A stretch of DNA of 18,890 nt from Desulfobacterales bacterium (GTDB lineage: Bacteria; Desulfobacterota; Desulfobacteria; Desulfobacterales; UBA2174_A). The stretch lies in contig JALOPD010000046.1 of assembly GCA_025454075.1 (NCBI GenBank), positions 1-18,890 on the forward strand. Direction: 5' to 3'. The notes beneath the pieces were generated by a model. The model was not told the origin of the DNA. It saw only the letters and a program-made list of their open reading frames with translations, and did not search any database. Both the position numbers and the translations under genes were made by a program. This document shows, in pieces, positions 1-6,864 of the stretch (positions are counted from its first letter, which is position 1; the number at the start of each line of letters is the position of its first letter).

Positions 1-3000
1 CTTTTCGGGACATATTCCAGCGACTTGCCCCTCGATGCATCGGGCGCCGGGCTGTTCGATTCCGGAGGGCATGTTGTCGGGCGTGTAGCGGAAGACCCGC
101 AGGGTGGCCTTTCGCGGGTCGGTCAGGGCTGGTCCCGCGAGCAGGTTTCCATTTGGGTCATATTGCAGGTCATGGGTCCGCCCGCCGGATTCGATGCGCT
201 TCGGGGCGTGAAAAGGCCCTGCGCCGTCATATTCATATTTCAGCCGGATCACTTTCGAAGGGTGCACCAGTGTCGGGATCGAGGATTTTTCGGAAATCAG
301 CCGGTGCAGTTTGTCGTAGGCATAGTAGCGCGTCGACGATTGGATATGGTCCGTGATCTCCCTGATGTCGCCGCCGGGGGTGTGGCGGTAGGTCTTGTAA
401 AAGAGATCGTCGTCCGCCTGCAGGCTCGGGGCCTGAACCCGGAGGGTCTTCAAAAGCTGGGACTTGAGGTCGTGGCCGAAGATGGTCGACGTGCCGTTGC
501 CTTGGTAGAGGAAGCCGGGTTTTCCGGCGGCCGTGTAGTCTTCGACCTGGGCGAACTCGACGCCTCCCGGCCCGGTCACGCGGTGAATGAGCCGGGTTCC
601 GGGGTGATATGAATAGTCGACCCGGTAGCCGTCCAAGGGGTAGATAATCGCCGTCAAATTTCCCGCCGGGTCGTACTCCTTCAGAGTGGTGTACCGCGTG
701 GGGTTGCCGGCGAAGAGCCGCGAGTCGGCGATCACCCGGCCCATTTCATCGTATTCGTCGATGGAAATGGTCGTGTGCAGGTTGGCCACAGTGTGCAGCC
801 GGCCGACACCGTTGGGCGCGGACGGGTTGTCGTAGGCATAATATACAGGGTCGATTGGGGTGGAATAGGACTTGGAAATGAGACGGTTCAAGGGATCGTA
901 TTCCAGAGTGACGGTTTGGCCCTTGCTGTCTGTCTGCGTTTTCAGGTTGCCGTTGGCATCGTAGGTGTATTCCCAGGCCCCCATGTCGGGGTCGCTCATC
1001 GCCCGGATGTTCCCCAGCGAGTCGCGGTCGAAGCGGGTCTGCATCCCGCCGTGATTGGTTATTTTGAGCAAATCTCCCGCCGCGTTGTAGTCGAATTCCG
1101 TGACGATGTCGCCTTGGTTCGAATGCTCCACGACGCGGATGACCCGGTCGAGATAATCCCGGGTGGTGGTCTTGGCGGACCCGTCGGGGTCGGACACCGT
1201 TGCGGCCAGGCCGTCATAGGTATGATTCGTCGCAACGATTCCGTGCTCCCCATCCGGCCGCTTCACGGACACGGGTCGATCCCACCAATCAAACGCCGTT
1301 CGGGTCCAGGAATATTCTGCGCTTCCTGAAAAACAGGGCCCCTCCTTGAGATAATTCCGCCCCAGGTTGTCGTAAAAAAATCTGGTATGAACGGGTTTGC
1401 CTTTTTCCCCAAAGGCAACGGTTTGAATCTTGCGCCCGAGGCCGTCAAAATAGTCGTAGGATGCGATGGGTGCCGCCGCGCCGTTGTGGACGCTTGTCTT
1501 CACATGGATCGGAAACGAGCTCTGCACGTAAGTGTACGTCTTGCGGCCGCCGTCGGGGTAGTCCGCCTGCAGCAGCCGGCCCAGGCTGTCATACGCGTAC
1601 AGCGTCTGATGGCCGTTGGCGTCTTCCAGGGTCTTGGCCTTGCCCACGCGGTAGTCGAAGGAAGGGGCTTTCCAGACATGGCTGACCAAACCGGTCTGGG
1701 GCAAAAATATTTTCGAAGGATAGGTAACCGTCGCGGCGTCGTATTCGTAAGCGGTGGTGTAGCCGCGTGCGTCGATCTTGGAGACCGGGTTGCCGTAGGC
1801 ATCATACGCCCAGCGGGTCACCGGGTTGTTCCCGCCGTCGTTCCATTTTTCCTCCACCGTCTTGTTGCCCTTGCCGTCGTAGCTGAAAACCGTGTCCCGC
1901 ACGACGGCGCCGCTGTCGCCTTTGAGCGTTTCGCGGTCGATGCGCCAGTTCCAGAAACCGCAGTTCCGATAACCGAAATCGGTGGTGACGGCCTCGGCCC
2001 CGCTTCCGGATTGCACGCTGGACAAAACACCGCCATGGATATTGCTGTAGACATAATCCGATCGATGCCAAACCGCCGAAGTGAAGAAATGCTCCTGCCG
2101 CTTCATTTTGAGCTGGACGAAACGCGCGGAACCATATTGGGGCTCTGCCGACCAATCCAAAATGGTTTCCGTTAAGAGAAAATCCTTGGGGTCCCGGCGG
2201 TCCACTTGCTGTTCTTTTCCGATCAGGTATTCGTCCTGATGGAACACGGTTTCCCGAAGGGTGCCGTCCGGCAGCACCTCCTCCATTTTGCCGAAACCGC
2301 GGAACTGCGCGTCGAACGGATCGAAGAACCCGTCCGAATAGCTGTAGGCCCGGTTCGACGCGACTCCGTTGCCGTCCTCGACGGTGGCGGCCGCGAGGGT
2401 TTCCACGTTGAAGGGCAGGTAGCGGTTGTCGTATTCGGCCGATGATCGGTAGCTGAAGGTATACGTGGCGCCCAGGCCGTTGACGGTCTTGACCAGCAGA
2501 TCCGGCACGTTCGGGGAGGAAGTGAAGGTCGTGATCTTTCCGAAGCGGTCCCGCAAAATCAGGTCGGCGCCGCCGGCACCGTCGACATTGGCGGCTGCCA
2601 CGTAGCCTTTGTCGGGCGGCCCGGCTCCCAAGGCCGTTGCCACCGGTGAGCGGAAGGTCCCGTCGCCTTCGGACCGGTAGCCGTCTACAACGGTGGAGTT
2701 TCCGTAGTGGCGCAAGATGTCCTGGGTCCCATCCTGGTCCACATCGGCGACGAGAATGCGGCCGGTATCGACGGCCGGGCCTTTCAGGTCGGTCTCCAGG
2801 CCCTGGCCGAAAGATCCTGTGCCGAGGGAAAAATGGACGTACACGCGCGCGGAGAGCGACTTCACCTTGAGCAGGTCCGGCAGTCCGTCGCCGTTGAAAT
2901 CGCCGGCCATCAGGCGGCCCGGATCGTTGGGCCCGTTTCCGAGGTCGGTCTGAATGCCGGCCGCGAAGGTGCCGTCGCTGCGCGCGAGGTGGACGAAGAT

Positions 3001-4500
3001 GCGCGAGGTCATGTCGCTTTTTACCAGGTCGTCGCGGCGGTCACCGTTGCAGTCCATGACCAACAAGCGCCCGGTGTCGACGGCGGCCCCCAGGTTCGTG
3101 GCCACGCCGGAATCGAAAACCCGATTGGCTTGGAGACGATGGACCGTCACCTGTCCGGAAAGACTCTTCAATTTGATCAGCTCCACCCGGCCGTCCTGGC
3201 CCATCACATCGCCGACGAGCAGCCTGCCGGAGTCGTTGACCCCACCCAGGTCCGAGCGCACCGCCTGCGCGAACCCGCCGTTGCCGAGCCCCTTGTGAAA
3301 GTAAACCGTTCCCTTGGTGGAGGCGGGCTCCACCTTGACGATGTCCACCCACCCGTCGGTATCGAAATCCGCCACCAGCAGGAAGCCGGCCCTGTTGGCG
3401 CCGCCGGCGAGCCGAGTCGCCGTTTTGCCGCCGTAGCCGCCCGCGCCGTCCGCGAGATAGGCGTAGACATAAGGCGTGAGGCTGTCGCTGTTGAATTTGA
3501 TCAGGTCGGGATACCCGTCCGAATCGCACGGCCCTTGGAATACAAAGCCGCCGGCGTTGTCGCCTTCCGTCGCTGCCGTCCTGCGGCGGATGAAAGTGCC
3601 GTCGCCGCCTTCCTGATAGGCAAAGGAGGCCGGCGGCAACGGGTCGGCCTTGACCTGTTTCAGGCGCGAGCGCCCGGATCGTCCGTTCTCATACAAAAAC
3701 GAATAGGTACGCGCCGCCGCCCCGTTGGCCGTGGTGGTGACGGTCGAGAGCCGCTTCGCAGTGACCACGCAGGTTTTGGTGAGGTAGGATTCAATGAGGT
3801 CGGGCCGGCTGGTGTAGGCGAATTGAATCGAGTGGGTCGGGCTCAGTTGGCCGTTGCCGGTATAGACAATCTGGGCCGGGTAGATCTGCCCTTGGTCCTT
3901 GCTGTAGGTGATGCGGTAGTAATTCCCGTTGGCATCCTCGACGCGGTCAAGGCACCATTGAAACACCCCCAACGGGCTCTCCTGGCGGGAACCGGCCTGG
4001 CTCCCGAAAAAGTAGCGGACGCCGTCGCGAGTCGTCATCACCCACCCGGAGGAAGCCGAGACCAGCTGGTATTTCGAAAACCGCTCCTCGCGCTTGGCGC
4101 CGTAAAACCCTGAGCCCCAATCCGGCCGCGCGGCGAGTTCCTCACCGTCATGCTCGAAATCGGTGCCGGCGTAGTTCAACCCGCTGCGGGTGGAACGCTG
4201 GATCGCTCCCAGCGACAGGCTCCATCCGACTCCCGCAATCCCATTGCGGCCCCCGCTGTTGTATTCGAGCGATAGCTTCGGCGCCATGTTCTTTCTGCCG
4301 GGCGGCACCGCAATCGGGTAGCTCAGGCGGGCCGCACCGCTGTTGGCCGTGGAATCCGGCTCTTTGACGGGGAGCGGTGGACCGACATACTCCTGGGGGA
4401 GAATCGCCGGGTCATAGGGCGGTTCGACCTGTGCGCCGGTCTGCGCGGCGAACACAAAGGCCCATAGCAACCCGAAGATGAAGATAGACTTGCTCTTCAT
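1..4500 (-). CDS. Giant secreted SpvB/FG-GAP/YD-repeat (Rhs/TcB-like) protein, 3' end outside window
   Basis: The minus-strand frame is open from the ATG at 4500 to position 1 with no stop, so at least 1500 residues are visible and the C-terminus is missing. The N-terminus (MKSKSIFIFGLLWAFVFAAQ) reads as a Sec signal peptide cleaved near residue 24. Next comes an SpvB/TcB-type N-terminal region (about 40-300, with the sequence SLEYNSGGRNGIAGVGWSLS). Seven FG-GAP/VCBS-like repeats follow (about 325-645, period near 52 residues); each carries an acidic loop such as DFDTDGWVD, DFNGDGLPD or DVDQDGTQD, which in this fold often binds calcium. A TcdB-middle-like segment comes next. From about residue 900 there are YD repeats (YDAYGNP, YDSLGRL, YDNLGR, YDANGNL, YDEMGR, YDPAGNL). 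Relatives form hollow shells that enclose a toxic C-terminus, or act as adhesins. No Rhs core motif (DPxGL) or toxin domain is reached. The ribosome-binding site is weak. The gene starts 27 bp after the upstream gene, in the same frame, which suggests co-translation. Confidence 0.93.
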   Translation of the reverse strand, partial: MKSKSIFIFGLLWAFVFAAQTGAQVEPPYDPAILPQEYVGPPLPVKEPDSTANSGAARLSYPIAVPPGRKNMAPKLSLEYNSGGRNGIAGVGWSLSLGAIQRSTRSGLNYAGTDFEHDGEELAARPDWGSGFYGAKREERFSKYQLVSASSGWVMTTRDGVRYFFGSQAGSRQESPLGVFQWCLDRVEDANGNYYRITYSKDQGQIYPAQIVYTGNGQLSPTHSIQFAYTSRPDLIESYLTKTCVVTAKRLSTVTTTANGAAARTYSFLYENGRSGRSRLKQVKADPLPPASFAYQEGGDGTFIRRRTAATEGDNAGGFVFQGPCDSDGYPDLIKFNSDSLTPYVYAYLADGAGGYGGKTATRLAGGANRAGFLLVADFDTDGWVDIVKVEPASTKGTVYFHKGLGNGGFAQAVRSDLGGVNDSGRLLVGDVMGQDGRVELIKLKSLSGQVTVHRLQANRVFDSGVATNLGAAVDTGRLLVMDCNGDRRDDLVKSDMTSRIFVHLARSDGTFAAGIQTDLGNGPNDPGRLMAGDFNGDGLPDLLKVKSLSARVYVHFSLGTGSFGQGLETDLKGPAVDTGRILVADVDQDGTQDILRHYGNSTVVDGYRSEGDGTFRSPVATALGAGPPDKGYVAAANVDGAGGADLILRDRFGKITTFTSSPNVPDLLVKTVNGLGATYTFSYRSSAEYDNRYLPFNVETLAAATVEDGNGVASNRAYSYSDGFFDPFDAQFRGFGKMEEVLPDGTLRETVFHQDEYLIGKEQQVDRRDPKDFLLTETILDWSAEPQYGSARFVQLKMKRQEHFFTSAVWHRSDYVYSNIHGGVLSSVQSGSGAEAVTTDFGYRNCGFWNWRIDRETLKGDSGAVVRDTVFSYDGKGNKTVEEKWNDGGNNPVTRWAYDAYGNPVSKIDARGYTTAYEYDAATVTYPSKIFLPQTGLVSHVWKAPSFDYRVGKAKTLEDANGHQTLYAYDSLGRLLQADYPDGGRKTYTYVQSSFPIHVKTSVHNGAAAPIASYDYFDGLGRKIQTVAFGEKGKPVHTRFFYDNLGRNYLKEGPCFSGSAEYSWTRTAFDWWDRPVSVKRPDGEHGIVATNHTYDGLAATVSDPDGSAKTTTRDYLDRVIRVVEHSNQGDIVTEFDYNAAGDLLKITNHGGMQTRFDRDSLGNIRAMSDPDMGAWEYTYDANGNLKTQTDSKGQTVTLEYDPLNRLISKSYSTPIDPVYYAYDNPSAPNGVGRLHTVANLHTTISIDEYDEMGRVIADSRLFAGNPTRYTTLKEYDPAGNLTAIIYPLDGYRVDYSYHPGTRLIHRVTGPGGVEFAQVEDYTAAGKPGFLYQGNGTSTIFGHDLKSQLLKTLRVQAPSLQADDDLFYKTYRHTPGGDIREITDHIQSSTRYYAYDKLHRLISEKSSIPTLVHPSKVIRLKYEYDGAGPFHAPKRIESGGRTHDLQYDPNGNLLAGPALTDPRKATLRVFRYTPDNMPSGIEQPGARCIEGQVAGICPEK

Positions 4501-4527
4501 GATGTTCAGTCCGTTGCAGATGCCGAG

Positions 4528-5937
4528 TCAGGGCTCCAGCGTGATTTGTTTTACGAGGATGCGGCCGAAGGCGTCGTATTCGAAAAAATTGCCCGCCGGT
4601 ACGGGCGCCTCCGTCCTATCTGCCGGATCTGTGTCGACGAGGTGTTCTTGATGATTGGTGTAGCCGTCGCCGTCAGCGTCGTCATTTCCCTTTTGGGCGA
4701 GGCTGCCGAATCTGGCGTACTCCCAGGCGTCCGGCAAACCGTCCTGATCGTCGTCGTCATGGGGCGGGAAGGAAATCACAAGAATCACCAAAGTTCCTGA
4801 AGACAACGGACTTCCGCCGGCAGGCTGCTGCGCCGTGACCTGGTTTTTTGGTATTTCCGGGCTTGGAACGCTCTTGATGCGGATTTGTTCGAGCCCCGCG
4901 TCGAAGAGGGTTTTGCCGGCCTGCGTCAAACTCAACCCCACCACGTTCGGGACGGTCACCTTTCGCGTTTCGGCTGTAATCACAACCACCCCTGGAAGGC
5001 TCTCGTCGTTGCCGTCATCGACCACGAGCTGCACGAAGTAGACGCCGGCAACATCCGCCGTGAAGGTGGAAACGACCGCCGAGGGGTCGGCGATGGCCGC
5101 CCGGCTTGCGGCCGGTTTAGATACAAACGACCACTGGAAGACCAGCGGGTCGCCATCCGAATCCGATGAGCCGGTGGCGTTCAGGCTGACGCGTTCACCG
5201 ACGAAGACCGTCCGATCGGCGCCCGGGTCAGGTGTCGGCGGGGTATTGGCAGCCTCATCTTCTGTGCTACCCCCGCCGTCCGAATCATTATTCGAGTCCT
5301 GAGAATCCCTGTCTTTGTTTAGGACGGCGTTCTCGCCATTCAGTCCGGTGCCCTGGTTGACCGTAGGATTGTCAAGGACCGGAGTATTGGGGGGTGGTTT
5401 CGGGAGATGCCCCACGGGCAGATTTCTGGCGAACAGTGGGAGCTTGCGGTGAGAAAGGCCGGCATCGAGGGAACTCGAAGCGGCCCCAAGGCTTTCTGCA
5501 GTCAACGTCGCAAAAACGGACGGCGGTGATGTCGTTTTAACAAAATCGGTCAACGTCACAGGCGCAGCACGGGCGGTATTCTCGAAATTCAATGCAGCGG
5601 GAGCGGCAACGGAGTAGCCTGCTCCGTTAGAAGATGAAAACTGCAAATCACTCTTGACAACTGCGGGCGGGTTTGCAGGTCTCGCATCGCCCTGCACTTC
5701 GGCAAAGGAGTTGCCCCCACTTTGCTTGGCGGCTTTGCTGCGTGTTCCCATTGGGGGATTGAAACCGACAGCCTGTTCGGGCGGATCCAAACTTGCCGCC
5801 GGGGCCGACGAAGAGATCGATGGACTGTCAGCGGGGCCCGCTTGGTTTTTCGAAAACTCGGATATGGCCGCGATGGATAGGGATAGGCCCAGTGAGGCGA
5901 TCAGGAGCGAAATGAGAAAATACGGTTTTCCAGACAT
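4528..5937 (-). CDS. Secreted PKD-PASTA-type-3-repeat protein with terminal YD motif
   Basis: This is a 469-residue protein with an N-terminal hydrophobic segment (about 6-25) acting as signal peptide or membrane anchor. Residues 30-230 are low-complexity (Ser/Ala/Pro/Asn rich). A PKD/Ig-like domain follows (about 235-326, with GERVSLNATGSSDSDGDPLV). Then comes a PASTA domain (about 327-393; VPNVVGLSLTQAGKTL, then QQPAGG). Next is a calcium-binding thrombospondin-type-3-like segment (about 394-449; DDDDQDGLPDAWEYA and DADGDGYTNHQEH). The last 20 residues contain EYDAFGRI, a single YD-repeat motif. A strong Shine-Dalgarno (AAGGAGA, 5944-5950) lies 6 bp before the ATG, which fixes the start. 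It is the first gene of a two-gene unit with the giant YD-repeat gene. PASTA domains are best known in penicillin-binding proteins and Ser/Thr kinases, and neither catalytic domain is present here. Its role is unknown; a surface partner of the downstream protein is an inference. Confidence 0.93.
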   Translation of the reverse strand: MSGKPYFLISLLIASLGLSLSIAAISEFSKNQAGPADSPSISSSAPAASLDPPEQAVGFNPPMGTRSKAAKQSGGNSFAEVQGDARPANPPAVVKSDLQFSSSNGAGYSVAAPAALNFENTARAAPVTLTDFVKTTSPPSVFATLTAESLGAASSSLDAGLSHRKLPLFARNLPVGHLPKPPPNTPVLDNPTVNQGTGLNGENAVLNKDRDSQDSNNDSDGGGSTEDEAANTPPTPDPGADRTVFVGERVSLNATGSSDSDGDPLVFQWSFVSKPAASRAAIADPSAVVSTFTADVAGVYFVQLVVDDGNDESLPGVVVITAETRKVTVPNVVGLSLTQAGKTLFDAGLEQIRIKSVPSPEIPKNQVTAQQPAGGSPLSSGTLVILVISFPPHDDDDQDGLPDAWEYARFGSLAQKGNDDADGDGYTNHQEHLVDTDPADRTEAPVPAGNFFEYDAFGRILVKQITLEP

Positions 5938-5997
5938 GCCGCATCTCCTTCCGTTTCGAGCCCTCTACCAGAAGGTAAGGCGGCCGGTCAATATAAA

Positions 5998-6034
5998 ATT
6001 ATATTGCATTTACAGTACTTTACATAGATTTACA
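5998..6034 (-). promoter_or_regulatory. Putative promoter region with three phased TTTACA repeats
   Basis: The hexamer TTTACA occurs at 6009-6014, 6019-6024 and 6029-6034, that is, three copies at exactly 10-bp steps. A perfect minus-strand TATAAT (5998-6003) lies just downstream in the direction of the PKD-PASTA gene, about 60 bp before its start. There is no good -35 hexamer at 16-18 bp, which would fit a promoter needing an activator. Helically phased direct repeats are typical of OmpR/PhoB-family response-regulator sites, so regulation by such a protein is an inference. Confidence 0.5.
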
Positions 6035-6072
6035 TCAGTTGCCAGTTGAGCTGCAATTTTTCATTCCGAGTT

Positions 6073-6290
6073 CTACAGGTACGACGCCAGGTCCATGCCC
6101 GAGACCCGGTTGAAAATGAAAATGGGGACGAGAACGGAGACGATCAGTATCGTCGTGTGCGCGGAGGTGGGGCCCGGGTCGCCGCTGCCGATGCGCTGGA
6201 AGACCTCCAGGGTCACGGTGGCTCAGGGACCGTCGTAGGGCACGATGGTGGAGCTGAGCTTGGCCATGCCCTTGACACCCTTCCGCTGAA
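6073..6290 (-). pseudogene. Decayed C-terminal fragment of a membrane permease (ABC type suspected)
   Basis: No intact gene occupies 5938-6441. Within it, one minus-strand frame reads like a protein end. After KGMAKLSSTIVPYDGP comes an in-frame TGA (6223-6225), then ATVTLEVFQRIGSGDPGP and a hydrophobic stretch (ILIVSVLVPIFIF), ending in NRVSGMDLASYL and a stop at 6073-6075. The pattern resembles the last cytoplasmic loop and transmembrane helix of a binding-protein-dependent ABC permease. The TGA could be a mutated TGG (Trp). There is no start, no ribosome-binding site and no upstream permease sequence, since a stop lies at 6304-6306. The family is judged from memory of sequence style only, and a chance ORF is possible. 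I see no further feature in 6291-6429. Confidence 0.35.
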
Positions 6291-6441
6291 TGCAAAGAGT
6301 CTTTCATGCCCGATGGGGCAGAAACCGGGTTGTTTAAGTTTGATTAGCCCTTTTGAACCTGCTGCATGGAAATGGTGAGGCAGGCACTTTTCGGAAACGA
6401 TTCACTTTTAACCCATCGACCCGGTAACCGAGGAGGACATC

Positions 6442-6732
6442 ATGCAACCTAGAGTGTATATAGCAGCTCTTGTAATCGTGGCGCTGGCGGCGGCGGCAGC
6501 GGTTCCGCGTGCAAATGCGGAGCCGTTGACGATCATGGCCATCGCCGGACTGGTGACCGTGCTGTCGGTGAGTACGGTCGACATGGCTGTCCACAGTGAC
6601 GATAACAGCAACAAAGACATGCGCGCCCAGCAGGAGGAAACAGGGCAACTGCAAGCCAAGGCGGATGCGGGTGCAAAAACCTTCACCGCAACTGCGCCGA
6701 CTATTTCGGCAACTTCGGTTGCATCGCCTTAA
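6442..6732 (+). CDS. Small exported protein of unknown function (96 aa)
   Basis: A strong Shine-Dalgarno (GAGGAGG, 6430-6436) sits 5 bp before the ATG, which supports expression despite the small size. The N-terminus is a textbook signal peptide: MQPR, a hydrophobic Ala/Val core, then a predicted AxA cleavage site (ANA, residues 24-26). A second hydrophobic stretch follows immediately (about 29-45, PLTIMAIAGLVTVLSVST), so the mature protein may stay in or on the inner membrane. The C-terminal half is polar, helical and Gln/Lys/Asp rich (KDMRAQQEETGQLQAKAD), and then Thr/Ala/Ser rich. No catalytic motif or known domain is recognised. It converges on the FecR/DUF6600 gene, and the two share a bidirectional terminator. 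No clear promoter was found upstream. Confidence 0.8.
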   Translation: MQPRVYIAALVIVALAAAAAVPRANAEPLTIMAIAGLVTVLSVSTVDMAVHSDDNSNKDMRAQQEETGQLQAKADAGAKTFTATAPTISATSVASP

Positions 6733-6815
6733 CTTGCGGCGTTGCAACGATTCCATACAAGACCGTCTCAGTGACGGTTCCGGGGTTTAAACGCTGAAAG
6801 CCCCGACAAAAAAAC

Positions 6816-6847
6816 AGATGGGGGCGACCGGTTGGCCGCCCCCATCT
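6816..6847. terminator. Bidirectional rho-independent terminator
   Basis: An 11-bp perfect stem (6816-6826 with 6837-6847) encloses a 10-nt loop. On the plus strand it is followed by TTTGTT. On the minus strand the flank is a T-rich tract, the complement of the A-run at 6808-6815. It lies between the convergent 96-aa and 668-aa genes and can serve both, with the stronger U-tract on the minus side. Confidence 0.85.
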
Positions 6848-6864
6848 TTGTTACAGCAGGCCGG

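Noticed and set aside
2707..4113. Long plus-strand open frame (468 codons) opposite the YD-repeat gene
   Set aside because: It mirrors the minus-strand repeat protein. High GC keeps the antisense frame open, and it has no domain, ribosome-binding site or composition of a real protein.
6223..6225. TGA as selenocysteine codon in the permease-like fragment
   Set aside because: The frame is truncated, has no start, and the context fits a mutated Trp codon. No SECIS-like structure was identified.
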